The notes beneath the pieces were generated by a model. That model saw nothing but the letters and a program-made list of their open reading frames with translations. It searched no databases and had not been told where the DNA came from. From DASWED01 sp036394995 (lineage in GTDB: Bacteria; Actinomycetota; UBA4738; JACQTL01), in NCBI GenBank assembly GCA_036394995.1, contig DASWED010000062.1, positions 1 through 64,000 on the forward strand: a DNA stretch of 64,000 nucleotides. Direction: 5' to 3'. Position 1 is the stretch's first letter; each line of letters opens with the position of its first letter. Position numbers and translations under genes: made by a program. This document shows, in pieces, positions 50,499-58,498 of this stretch.

Positions 50499-51319
50499 CG
50501 GGCCAGGACCCGGCCGCCCACGGCCACCAGCACGGCCACCGAGACCACAAGCATGGCCAGGGAGATCACGATGGCCGCGCCGGGGTCGGTCTGGAGCGCC
50601 TGGAACACCGCGAGCGGGAGGGTCTGCGTGGTGCCGCGGAAGTTCCCCGCGAACGTGATGGTGGCGCCGAACTCCCCGAGGGCCCGGGCCCACGCCAGCA
50701 CCAGCCCGCCCACCAACGCCGGCCGGACCTGCGGCATCGTCACACGCCGGAACACGTACCAGCGCGACGCCCCCAGCGTTCGAGCCGCGTCCTCGAACCG
50801 CGTGTCGAGCCCCCGGAACCCGGCCTCCAGCGCCAGGACCAGGAACGGCGCCGACACGAACGCCGCCGCCACCGCCGCCCCTACGGTCGTGAACGCGAGC
50901 GTCACCCCCGCGTGGCGCAGCAGCCCACCGACCAGGCCGAACTTCCCGAGCGCCGCGAGGAGCGCCACCCCGGCCACGACCGGCGGGAGCACGATCGGCA
51001 GCACCACCAGCGCCCGCACCACCCGCCGCCCCGGGAACGGCACGCGGGCCAGCACCCAGGCGACGGGGAGAGCGAGTGCCAGGGAGATCGCCGTGGCCAG
51101 CACAGTCACTTCCACCGACACCCGGAGTGCCGTCCACGCTCCAGATTGGGACAGCGCCGACCCCGCGCGCGACCACGGCGCCTTCACCGCGAGGGCCACC
51201 AGCGGAACCAGAACGAACGCCACCGCGGGAAGCGCGAGCAGGGCCGCGCCCAACCGGCGAGCCGGCGCCTGCCCCGCCACAGAAGGCGCCGGCGGAGATG
51301 CTGTTGTCGGGGTGGCCAC
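50495..51319 (-). CDS. modB: Molybdate ABC transporter permease
   Basis: A 274-residue inner-membrane subunit with six or so membrane helices. The cytoplasmic EAA loop is EDAARTLGASRWYVFRRVTMPQVRPALVGG, which contacts ModC. AWARALGEFGATITFAGNFRGTTQTLPLAVF is a well-known CysW/ModB motif. It starts 2 bp after modA. Substrate molybdate or tungstate. Confidence 0.93.
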   Translation of the reverse strand: MATPTTASPPAPSVAGQAPARRLGAALLALPAVAFVLVPLVALAVKAPWSRAGSALSQSGAWTALRVSVEVTVLATAISLALALPVAWVLARVPFPGRRVVRALVVLPIVLPPVVAGVALLAALGKFGLVGGLLRHAGVTLAFTTVGAAVAAAFVSAPFLVLALEAGFRGLDTRFEDAARTLGASRWYVFRRVTMPQVRPALVGGLVLAWARALGEFGATITFAGNFRGTTQTLPLAVFQALQTDPGAAIVISLAMLVVSVAVLVAVGGRVLAR

Positions 51320-51321
51320 GC

Positions 51322-52089
51322 TTACCTCGCCGGAAGGAATCCGGCCGACCGCAGCACGTCCTGGCCGGGCCCCTCGACGTACCGGACGAACGTCGCGGCC
51401 AAGCCGGGGACGTCCGACCCGTCCACCACGGCGATCGGATTCTGGGCGATCACGTTGACGTCATCCGGGATCGCGACGGCTCGCACCTGCGTTCGGACAT
51501 CCGGCGTGACGTCCGTGACGTACACGATCCCGGCGTCGGCCTCGCCCGCGGCGACCTTCTGCAACACGCCCTTCACGTCGATCTCGTTCGAGACCACGTT
51601 CGCCAGCGCGGCGTCGGCGATGCCGGCGTTGTCCAGCATCTGCCGCGCGTAGTCGCCGGCCGGCACGCCCTCCGCGGCCAGCACGAGCTTCACGCCGGGC
51701 TTCGCCAGGTCGTCGACGCGCTCGATCCCCGCCGGGTCCGACGCCGGCACCACGATCGTCAGGCGGTTCCGGGCGAAGTCGGCTCGGTGGCTCACGCCCG
51801 GGTCGTCGGCTACCGCATCCATCCACTTCTCGCTCGCGGAGGCGAACACGTCGGCCGGCGCCCCCTGCTGGATCTGCTGGGCCAGTCCGTCAGAAGGGCC
51901 GAAGCCGAACCGGACCGATACCTCTCCCGGATGCTGCTGTTCAAAGTCGTGGCCGATGGCCTGGAACGACTCCGTCAGCGACGCGGCCGCGAGGACCGTG
52001 ACCGTGGCGCCGCCGTCGTCGATGTGCCCCTGCGAACACGCCGCGGACAACAGCAGCGAGCAGATCGCGAGCGGAGCCAGACGCCTCAC
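51322..52089 (-). CDS. modA: Molybdate ABC transporter substrate-binding lipoprotein
   Basis: A 255-residue binding protein. The signal ends in LLLSAACSQ, a lipobox with lipidated Cys18. TVTVLAAASLTESFQAIGHDFEQQ is the classical ModA opening, with Ser residues that bind the oxyanion; QQGAPADVFASAS follows. The GTG start at 52089 overlaps the regulator stop (GTGA), so regulator and transporter share one transcript. Confidence 0.94.
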   Translation of the reverse strand: MRRLAPLAICSLLLSAACSQGHIDDGGATVTVLAAASLTESFQAIGHDFEQQHPGEVSVRFGFGPSDGLAQQIQQGAPADVFASASEKWMDAVADDPGVSHRADFARNRLTIVVPASDPAGIERVDDLAKPGVKLVLAAEGVPAGDYARQMLDNAGIADAALANVVSNEIDVKGVLQKVAAGEADAGIVYVTDVTPDVRTQVRAVAIPDDVNVIAQNPIAVVDGSDVPGLAATFVRYVEGPGQDVLRSAGFLPAR

Positions 52090-52478
52090 GCCGGTACCTC
52101 GACGAAGACGTTCGTGGCCTTCACGGTGGCTACGGCCTGCATCCCGGGCTTCAGTAGCAGCTCGTCCGCCGATTCCCGCGTGATGAGCGCCAGAACGCGG
52201 TGGGGACCGGCCAGGATCTCCACGGTCGCCACCAGCTTGTCCTTCTTCACGGCGGTGATGACGCCGGGGAAGTGGTTCCGGGCCGACGTCGCGGCCATCG
52301 GCCCCTGACGCTCGCGGCGCACGGCCAGCAGCCGTGCGACCTCGGATGCCGGGACCTTGCGCTGGCCACCGGCCGTTCGAAGGGTCTTGAGCTTCCCCTG
52401 CCGCTCCCACCGCCGGAGGGTCTCCACCCGAACCCCCAGCACCGAGGCCGCCTCGCCGATCCGATAGCTGTCGTCCAT
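52086..52478 (-). CDS. MerR-type HTH plus Mop-domain regulator of the mod operon
   Basis: A 130-residue regulator. A DNA-binding helix-turn-helix with wing (YRIGEAASVLGVRVETLRRWERQGKLKTLRTAGGQRKV, residues 5-42) is joined to a single Mop/TOBE domain (about residues 62-128, NHFPGVITAVKKDKLVATVEI), which binds molybdate in ModE and Mop proteins. It is shorter than E. coli ModE and its HTH is of the MerR/excisionase type. An upstream ATG at 52499 is an alternative start (seven more residues). A dyad lies just upstream (52503-52524). Confidence 0.85.
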   Translation of the reverse strand: MDDSYRIGEAASVLGVRVETLRRWERQGKLKTLRTAGGQRKVPASEVARLLAVRRERQGPMAATSARNHFPGVITAVKKDKLVATVEILAGPHRVLALITRESADELLLKPGMQAVATVKATNVFVEVPA

Positions 52479-52502
52479 GGAAAGGGAGTGTAACGGCATC
52501 CA

Positions 52503-52524
52503 TTCGCCAGCGAAACCTGGCGAA
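52503..52524. promoter_or_regulatory. Dyad upstream of the mod regulator gene, candidate operator
   Basis: TTCGCCAG (52503-52510) and CTGGCGAA (52517-52524) are perfect 8-bp inverted arms around 6 nt. The site lies 24 bp before the regulator start at 52478, so autoregulation by the HTH-Mop protein is likely. It also sits only 17 bp from the stop of the YchF-like gene. Confidence 0.55.
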
Positions 52525-52541
52525 CATGAGATAGAAAGCTG

Positions 52542-53522
52542 TCAGACGTTGAAGCGGACGTGGAGGATGTCGCCCTCGCGGACGACGTAATCCTTCCCCT
52601 CCACGCGGAGCTGGCCCTTCGTCTTCGCGGCGTTCCAGCTGCCGGCGGCCACCAGGTCCTCGTAGCTCACGACCTCCGCCCGGATGAATCCCCGCTGGAG
52701 ATCGGTGTGGATGGCGCCGGCGGCTTCCGGCGCGGTGGCGCCCCGGCGGACCTCCCAGGCCCGGGTCTCGTCCTCCCCGGTGGTGAGGAACGTGATGAGG
52801 TCGAGGGCCCGGTAGCACGCGGCGATCACGGACTCGAGCCCGGGCTCGGTCACTCCGAACTCCGCCAGCAGCTCCCGGGCCTCCTCCTCGTCCATGCCGG
52901 CGGTCTCGGCCTCGATCGACGCGAACACGGCGACGGTGCCCTCCGGCAGCCCGTCCGGGAGCGCCGCGCCCTCCTCGAGGTTCGCCACGGGGATCCACGG
53001 CTTCAGCGTGAGCGGCGCCAGGCCCCGCAGGTGCGCCCGAGCATCCTCGTCGAACCCGACCTCGCGCAGCGCGCGCTCCTCCGACAGCGCCGCGTGCGCG
53101 CGCTCCAGCGTGTCGATCTCCGGAACGGCCCCCGAGCGGCCCTTGGCCCGGCGTCGCGCGTTCTCCAGCGCCGACTCCACCACGGCGAGGTCGGCCAGCA
53201 GCAGCTCGGCCAGGACCTCGGACAGGTCCCGGGCCGGATCCGCCTCCGGACCGAACGCCCGGAGCACCACGCCGAGGGCGTCGACCTCCCGCATGGCGGC
53301 CAGCCCCTGCGCGCCGGTCCCGCCCGGCACGTCCACGAACCGGACCTGCGCCGCGACGGTCTTGCGGGACCGTTCGAGCTCGGTCAGGACGGCGAGCCGC
53401 GGATCGGGAACCGGGACCACGGCCTGGTTGGCCCGTCCGCCCGCCGCCCCCGCTCGGGTCAGCGCAGTGAACAGCGTGGACTTCCCCGAGAACGGCAACC
53501 CGACCAGCCCGATGTCCCTCAT
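52542..53522 (-). CDS. YchF/OBG-like GTPase-family protein with TGS domain (DUF933)
   Basis: A 326-residue P-loop protein of the YchF group. G1 is GLPFSGKST (usually GLPNVGKST), G3 is FVDVPGG, and NLEE in VANLEEG matches the YchF NxxE motif, which favours ATP over GTP. The C-terminal TGS-like DUF933 domain includes FLTTGEDETRAWEVRRGATAPEAAGAIHTDLQRGFIRAEV, with the conserved HxDxxxGFIRAE. It is about 40 residues shorter than E. coli YchF (363), the difference being in the central helical part. It may be the cell's only YchF or a divergent paralog. Confidence 0.85.
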   Translation of the reverse strand: MRDIGLVGLPFSGKSTLFTALTRAGAAGGRANQAVVPVPDPRLAVLTELERSRKTVAAQVRFVDVPGGTGAQGLAAMREVDALGVVLRAFGPEADPARDLSEVLAELLLADLAVVESALENARRRAKGRSGAVPEIDTLERAHAALSEERALREVGFDEDARAHLRGLAPLTLKPWIPVANLEEGAALPDGLPEGTVAVFASIEAETAGMDEEEARELLAEFGVTEPGLESVIAACYRALDLITFLTTGEDETRAWEVRRGATAPEAAGAIHTDLQRGFIRAEVVSYEDLVAAGSWNAAKTKGQLRVEGKDYVVREGDILHVRFNV

Positions 53523-53632
53523 GGGGCTGGCGAGCGTATCAAGCGCGGGGGTACCATTCGCCATCGCCGGATCCGGCGCGGAGGCGCCGAGCAACCCGCC
53601 GACCGGTCAGTGGTCGTCGCAGGGAGGGAGCC

Positions 53633-53968
53633 GTGAAGCGATCCGATCGGCCGCGCCGTGGTACCCGCGCCTGGGCGCTGCTCATGCTGGCCGTCAACCT
53701 CATCGGCGCCACGTGGCTGGCCGTCCACCTGGCCTCCACCGAGCACGAGGTGGTGGGGGCGATCGGCATCGGGCTGCTGGCGACGGCGGTCTTCCTGGGG
53801 AACCAGCGAGCCATCCGCGCGGCACGCGACGCCGCCCCCCGCTCCCGCACTCCGATGGGCCCGCAGGGCCAGATGTGGGGCCCCGAGCCACGGATGCCGG
53901 AGATCCGGATCACCGAGCAGATCGACTCCCCGCGCCCGAAGCTCGGCGCGCCCGGGTCGCTGAACTGA
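53633..53968 (+). CDS. Two-helix membrane protein of unknown function (111 aa)
   Basis: The GTG start follows AGGGAGGGAGCC, a strong ribosome site. Two hydrophobic helices (about 14-31 and 40-56) are followed by a cytoplasmic Pro/Arg-rich tail of about 50 residues. No family recognised. Convergent with sodN, 8 bp between stops. Confidence 0.55.
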   Translation: MKRSDRPRRGTRAWALLMLAVNLIGATWLAVHLASTEHEVVGAIGIGLLATAVFLGNQRAIRAARDAAPRSRTPMGPQGQMWGPEPRMPEIRITEQIDSPRPKLGAPGSLN

Positions 53969-53976
53969 TCGCCGGA

Positions 53977-54408
53977 CTACGCGGCCTTCTTGGTGGCCCA
54001 GAAGATCTCCCCGATCTGGTCGATGAGGTCGAGGAGCTTCTTGCCCTGGGCCGGGTCCGTGGACTTCTTGGCCTCTCCGGCCTCCTTGGTGGCCTTCCAG
54101 AACAGGTCGTGGAGGTCGGCGTGCTGCTCGAGGTGCTCGGGCTTGAAGTAGTCGGTCCACAGCACCCACAGGTGGTGCTTCACCAGGTCGGCCCGCTCCT
54201 CCTTGATCACCAGGCACCGGGCCCTGAAGTCGTCCTCGGTTTCCGAGGGCTTCTTCTGGTTCGCGGCGTCGCCGTACTTCTCCTGGATCTTCGCCACGGA
54301 TTCGGCTTCGATCCGGGCCTGTGCGGGGTCGTACACGCCGCACGGCAGGTCGCAGTGGGCGTGGACGACGCGGGTCGGCCTGAGCAACGCTTGGAGCAGC
54401 TGTCGCAT
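53977..54408 (-). CDS. sodN: Nickel superoxide dismutase precursor
   Basis: A 143-residue precursor. After a 17-residue leader ending VVHA comes HCDLPCGVYDPAQARIEAES, the nickel hook: on cleavage His18 becomes residue 1, and Cys19 and Cys23 become Cys2 and Cys6 that bind Ni. The rest is the four-helix bundle (HHLWVLWTDYFKPEHLEQHADLHDLFWKATKEA). It converts superoxide to O2 and H2O2 in the cytoplasm as a hexamer. GAGGAGGCGAC gives a strong ribosome site. Divergent from its protease sodX. Confidence 0.97.
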   Translation of the reverse strand: MRQLLQALLRPTRVVHAHCDLPCGVYDPAQARIEAESVAKIQEKYGDAANQKKPSETEDDFRARCLVIKEERADLVKHHLWVLWTDYFKPEHLEQHADLHDLFWKATKEAGEAKKSTDPAQGKKLLDLIDQIGEIFWATKKAA

Positions 54409-54434
54409 GTCGCCTCCTCGCTCGAAGGACGGAA

Positions 54435-54911
54435 GTGACTTCCCGGACAACCTATCACCGGGGGCCGAACCCCCGTTCGCGAGGGCCCACCGTGGCCGCC
54501 GCGGTCGCGCTCGTGGCGCTGGCCCTGGCCCGGCTCCGCCCGCTGCGGGCCGAGGTCCGGGGCCCGAGCATGGAGCCGAGCCTGCTCGATGGCGACTGGG
54601 TCCTCGCCCTCCGGCTCCGGCCGGCCGTGGGCGACGTCGTGGTGGTGGAGCACCCCGGCCGGCCGGGGTTCGAGATCGTGAAGCGGGTGGCTGCCGGCCC
54701 CGGTGACGAGATCCACGTGCTTCCCGGCGGACGACCCCTGCCCGGTCCCGTTCGCCTGGGCGCCGGCGAATGGTTCCTCACCGGCGACCGGCTCGACGCG
54801 TCCACCGACAGCAGGGCGTTCGGCCCCGTGGGGACCCGTAACATCCGCGGCGTGGTCCGCCTGGCCTACCGCCCCGGGGCCGGGTTCGTCGCCCTCCGCC
54901 GGAGGCCGTAA
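54435..54911 (+). CDS. sodX: Nickel-type superoxide dismutase maturation protease (S26 family)
   Basis: A 158-residue S26 signal-peptidase-like protein: EVRGPSMEPSLLDGDWVLA carries the catalytic Ser of the SMEP motif, and KRVAAGPGDEI the catalytic Lys. GEWFLTGDRLDASTDSRAFGPV is the box D/E region. It should cut the SodN leader. A membrane helix lies before the catalytic site (VAAAVALVALALARL). GTG 54435 is 26 bp from the sodN start; an internal GTG at about 54491 would leave more room for promoters and is an alternative. Confidence 0.92.
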   Translation: MTSRTTYHRGPNPRSRGPTVAAAVALVALALARLRPLRAEVRGPSMEPSLLDGDWVLALRLRPAVGDVVVVEHPGRPGFEIVKRVAAGPGDEIHVLPGGRPLPGPVRLGAGEWFLTGDRLDASTDSRAFGPVGTRNIRGVVRLAYRPGAGFVALRRRP

Positions 54912-55010
54912 CACGCCCCCGGGCGCCGGGACTACGCTCGCAGGCGGCGTGGGCCGTGAGGAACGCGGGCCCGCCCGGAAGCCATCCGGCGATCGAACGA
55001 AAGGGAGTCG

Positions 55011-56402
55011 ATGGACTACGACCTCGTGGTGATCGGGACCGGCGCGTCGGGGGAGGCCGCGGCGTACGCCGGCGCGGAAGCCGGCCGGAAGGTGGCCGTG
55101 GTCGAACGGGACCTGGTGGGCGGCCTGTGCTCGTTCTGGGCGTGCATGCCCACCAAGACGCTGCTCGACTCGGCCCGGCGCCGCCACGAGGGCGCGGACT
55201 ACCCGTGGCAGCGGGCCTCGGCCCGGCGGGACTGGATGATCTCCCGCGAGGGCATCGACTACCCGGACGACTCCGGCCACCTGAAGGGCCTGGAGGGCGC
55301 CGGGGTCGAGGTGATGCGGGGGGAGGCCAGGATCACGGGGCCCGGCCGGCTGGAGGTCGCGCCGAACGGGAACGGGGGCCGCCCCCGTTCGTTCGAGACC
55401 CGAAACGTCGTGATCGCCGCGGGCTCCACTCCGTTCATCCCGCCCATCGAGGGCCTCCGCGAGGCCGGGTACTGGACCAGCAACGACGCGTCGTCCACCC
55501 GCGAGCTCCCGTCGTCCATTGTGGTGCTGGGCGGGGGCCCGGTGGGGGTGGAGCTGGCCCAGGCGTACTCCCGGTTCGGCGTGAAGGTGACGCTGATCGA
55601 GGGGAGCCGGCTCCTGGCCCGCGAACACCCCCGCACGGCCGAGGTGGTCTCCGCCCAGCTGGAACGGGAGGGCGTGGACATCCGGATCGGGGCGCACGCC
55701 GTGAAGGTCACCGCGGGAGGGGCGGGACGGATCGTCGAGCTCGACGACGGCACCACCGCCGAGGGCGCCGAGCTGCTGGTCTCGGTGGGCCGGCGAGCGG
55801 CCGACCTCCGGGCCATGGGGGTGGAGGAGGCCGGCGGACGCCTCACCGATCGCGGCGTGGCAGACCACGACGAGCACCTGGCGATCGGCGACGGCCTGTA
55901 CGTGGCCGGCGACGCGGCCGGGGGCCTCCAGTTCACCCACGTGGCCGACTACGAGGGCCGGGTGGCCGCCTGGAACGTCGTCGGTCGAACGCACGTGCTG
56001 GACATCGAGTCCGTGCCGAAGACCACGTTCACCGAACCGGAGACCGGCGCGGTGGGGATCACGGTGGAGGAGGCCCAGCAGCGCGGGATCGACGCGTTCG
56101 AGGTGACGCAGGACTTCTCCGTCACCGCCCGCGGGTACTCGATCGAGCCGCCGTGGCCGTCCCACACCGCGATCCTGGAGGGCGCGCCGGGGCACGTCAC
56201 CGCGGTGGTCGATCGGGAGCGCAAGGTCCTGGTGGGCGCGTTCGCCGCGTGTCCGGGCGCGTCGGAGCTCATCCACGAGGGCGTGATCGCGGTCAAGGCC
56301 GGGATCCCGGTGAGCGTCCTGGCCGACGCCATCCACGCGTTCCCCACGGCGGCCCGGGTGTTCGGCAACCTCATGCTCGACGCCGACAAGCAGCTGCGGT
56401 AG
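55011..56402 (+). CDS. Pyridine nucleotide-disulfide oxidoreductase family protein without the His-Glu dyad
   Basis: A 463-residue FAD protein of the LPD/mercuric reductase group. FAD motif VVIGTGASGEAAAYAGA; redox pair Cys40 and Cys45 in GLCSFWACMPTKT (C-x4-C kept, but with unusual residues between); NAD(P) motif VVLGGGPVGVELAQAYSRFG; second FAD motif LYVAGDAAGG. At the C-terminus LPD has HAHPTxxE; here it is HAFPTAAR, so the catalytic His and Glu are Phe and Arg. The usual acid/base is therefore absent. Partner and substrate unknown. A ribosome site AAAGGGAG precedes the ATG. Confidence 0.85.
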   Translation: MDYDLVVIGTGASGEAAAYAGAEAGRKVAVVERDLVGGLCSFWACMPTKTLLDSARRRHEGADYPWQRASARRDWMISREGIDYPDDSGHLKGLEGAGVEVMRGEARITGPGRLEVAPNGNGGRPRSFETRNVVIAAGSTPFIPPIEGLREAGYWTSNDASSTRELPSSIVVLGGGPVGVELAQAYSRFGVKVTLIEGSRLLAREHPRTAEVVSAQLEREGVDIRIGAHAVKVTAGGAGRIVELDDGTTAEGAELLVSVGRRAADLRAMGVEEAGGRLTDRGVADHDEHLAIGDGLYVAGDAAGGLQFTHVADYEGRVAAWNVVGRTHVLDIESVPKTTFTEPETGAVGITVEEAQQRGIDAFEVTQDFSVTARGYSIEPPWPSHTAILEGAPGHVTAVVDRERKVLVGAFAACPGASELIHEGVIAVKAGIPVSVLADAIHAFPTAARVFGNLMLDADKQLR

Positions 56403-56415
56403 TCGCACTTGGCAC

Positions 56416-56628
56416 TCAGCCGGCGTGCCCGGGGAGGACGGGAGGTGCCCAACCGCATTCAGGGGTTGTGAGGGCTGGTCTCCAGGACGAGCCGACCAGG
56501 GTCATCAGCGTCCCAGCGGCCCTCGCCCCCACCGGCAGCAGCACGGCGAACCACGTCACCGCGACCATGACCATGCCGAACTGCCGGAAGGTGGGAGTCC
56601 GGCCCTCCGGATGCGACGCCCGCATCAT
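56416..56628 (-). CDS. Small secreted-type protein, possibly a fragment (70 aa)
   Basis: The ATG at 56628 is preceded by AAGGGGA at good distance. The product has a basic start (MMRASHPEGRTPTFRQ), a signal-like hydrophobic stretch (about residues 19-38, ending GARAAG), then GTLMTLVGSS and a short tail. The sequence after the signal recalls larger actinobacterial exported proteins that open with AAGxLxTLVD, so this may be a truncated relative. Evidence is thin. Confidence 0.35.
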   Translation of the reverse strand: MMRASHPEGRTPTFRQFGMVMVAVTWFAVLLPVGARAAGTLMTLVGSSWRPALTTPECGWAPPVLPGHAG

Positions 56629-56754
56629 CGCGGTCCCCTTTCCCTGAGGTGCTCGAGATGGTGAGCGCTCCGGTCGGGGTCGAATCACCCCGTTGGCCAG
56701 AGCTCCGTGGACGACATCCCGGCAACGTCGGGCGTCCCGTACCATGGAGGGACG

Positions 56755-57027
56755 ATGGTGGTTCTGGTGCTGCTGCTGCTCCTTGCCGCCGCCCTCGGGA
56801 TCCTGGGGGTGGTGATCAAGGTCGCCCTGGTGATCGTGCTCTCGGTGGTGCTGTCCATCGTGCTGCTCGGGGTGATCGGCTACTACTACGCCCGGCACCG
56901 GTTCCGGCGGTTCGTGAAGGAAGCCCAGCGCCGGGGGCAGGTCCGCCCGGGTCCGGGGGGGCCGCCGGACGACCGCGGCTACCCCACCACCGGCACGAAG
57001 GGTCCCGGCCCGCAGCTGCCGGAGTAG
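56755..57027 (+). CDS. Small membrane protein of unknown function (90 aa)
   Basis: The ATG follows GGAGGGACG, a clear ribosome site. The first 45 residues are almost entirely hydrophobic (two tight helices: residues 2-20 and 22-45), followed by RHRFRRFVKEAQRRGQ and a Gly/Pro-rich tail. No family recognised. It ends 4 bp before the Eis-like gene and may be co-transcribed with it. Confidence 0.6.
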   Translation: MVVLVLLLLLAAALGILGVVIKVALVIVLSVVLSIVLLGVIGYYYARHRFRRFVKEAQRRGQVRPGPGGPPDDRGYPTTGTKGPGPQLPE

Positions 57028-57031
57028 CCGC

Positions 57032-58264
57032 GTGGAGTTCGACATCCGCGTCCTCCAGGAAGATCAGTGGCCGGACTTCGTCCGGGCCGCCTTCGTCCCG
57101 TTCGGAGGGCACGCCACCGAGGAGGACATCCGCGATTCCCGGGTGGAGTTCGAACCCGGGCGCTCCCTGGCGGTGTTCGACCGGGACCAGATCGTGGGGA
57201 CCACCTCGGTGATCTCGTTGCAGATGACGGTTCCCGGCAGGGCCCAGGTGCCGGCCGCCGGGGTGACCACGGTCGGCGTGGCTCCCACGCACCGCCGCCG
57301 GGGGATGCTCCGGGCGCTGATGCGGCGCCAGCTGGACGACTCCCGGGACCACGGCGACGTCCTCTCGGCGCTGTGGGCCAGCGAGGCCCCCATCTACCAG
57401 CGGTTCGGGTACGGGACCGGGACCCGCGCGATCATCGCCACCGTGTCGCGGGACCATGCTTCGTTCCTCCGGCCGCTCCCGGACCCCGGCCGGGTCCGGC
57501 TCCTGCCGTTCGACGACGCCATGAAGGAGCTGGCCCCCGTGTACGAGCGGGTCCGCGCCGAGACCCCGGGCATGATCGAACGGAACCACGACTGGTGGGT
57601 GTACCGGTTCCGCCACGAGGACAGCGAACATCACCGCCAGGGCGGCTGGGGCAAGATGTTCTTCGCCCTCCACGAGGGGCCCGAGGGACCCGACGCGTAC
57701 GCCGTGTACCGGGTGAAGCTGGGGGACGAGGACGGCGTGGACATCGGCGCCGTCCAGGTGGTGGAGGCCATGGCCACCTCCCCCGCCAGCACCCAGGCCA
57801 TGTGGTCCTACGTGTTCGGCATCGACCTCGTCCGCACGATCGAGTTCTGGAACCGCCCCGTGGACGACCCCCTGTTCTCGATGGCCCTCGACGTCCGGAG
57901 GTTCGGGATCAAGGTCATCGACGGGATGTGGATCCGCCTCCTGGACGTCCCCGCGGCGCTCTCCGCGCGCACCTACGGGTCGGAGGGACGCGTGGTCCTC
58001 GAGGTCCGGGACGAGATCTGCCCCTGGAACGAGGGACGGTTCGAGCTGGTGGGTGGCCCGGGCGGCGCGGAGTGCCGGGCCACGGACGGCGATCCCGACC
58101 TGGTCCTCACCGCGAACGAGCTCGGCGCGGCGTACCTCGGCGGGACCCGTCTCGGCAACCTCCTCCGGGCCGGCCGCATCGAGGAGCTCACCCCGGGGGC
58201 GGTCGCGACGGCGGACGCCATGTTCGCCGGCGACCGCGACCCCTGGTGCCCCCACCAGTTCTGA
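57032..58264 (+). CDS. Eis-family GNAT N-acetyltransferase
   Basis: A 410-residue protein with the Eis layout: two GNAT-like domains and a C-terminal SCP2-like domain. The acetyl-CoA loop is VGVAPTHRRRGMLRALM (V-x-P-x-x-R-R-x-G). EAPIYQRFGYG contains the conserved Tyr proton donor, and the chain ends in Phe, whose carboxylate is the base in Eis. Mycobacterial Eis multiply acetylates aminoglycosides and histone or DUSP lysines; this protein could acetylate aminoglycosides or natural amines. It starts at GTG 57032. Confidence 0.88.
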   Translation: MEFDIRVLQEDQWPDFVRAAFVPFGGHATEEDIRDSRVEFEPGRSLAVFDRDQIVGTTSVISLQMTVPGRAQVPAAGVTTVGVAPTHRRRGMLRALMRRQLDDSRDHGDVLSALWASEAPIYQRFGYGTGTRAIIATVSRDHASFLRPLPDPGRVRLLPFDDAMKELAPVYERVRAETPGMIERNHDWWVYRFRHEDSEHHRQGGWGKMFFALHEGPEGPDAYAVYRVKLGDEDGVDIGAVQVVEAMATSPASTQAMWSYVFGIDLVRTIEFWNRPVDDPLFSMALDVRRFGIKVIDGMWIRLLDVPAALSARTYGSEGRVVLEVRDEICPWNEGRFELVGGPGGAECRATDGDPDLVLTANELGAAYLGGTRLGNLLRAGRIEELTPGAVATADAMFAGDRDPWCPHQF

Positions 58265-58286
58265 CGGACCCTGAAGAGGAGGTCGC

Positions 58287-58487
58287 ATGGGGAAGGTGTG
58301 GTTCCAGCTGTCCGTGTCCCTCGATGGGTACTCGGCCGGCCCGAACCAGAGTCGGGACGACCCCATCGGCGTCGGCGGGATGCGGCTGTTCGAGTGGCAT
58401 TTCGCCCTCGAGCTCGAGCAGATCAGGGTCGTCGAGGCGCCCGGCGTCACGCACGTCAAGTACCGGGTCGTCGGCCCGCCCCGGTAG
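58287..58487 (+). pseudogene. Collapsed RibD/dihydrofolate reductase-like gene (66 codons)
   Basis: The first 38 residues (KVWFQLSVSLDGYSAGPNQS, then GVGGMRLFEWHF) match the N-terminus of RibD C-terminal-domain (deaminase-reductase) proteins, and the last 25 (LEQIRVVEAPGVTHVKYRVV) match their very C-terminus. The 110-130 residues that should lie between, with the NADPH-binding core, are absent. The fusion is in frame and begins with a good ribosome site (AGAGGAGGTCGC). So this is a gene that lost its middle by an internal deletion and should be inactive. Confidence 0.8.
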
Positions 58488-58498
58488 GCGGCCGCCGC

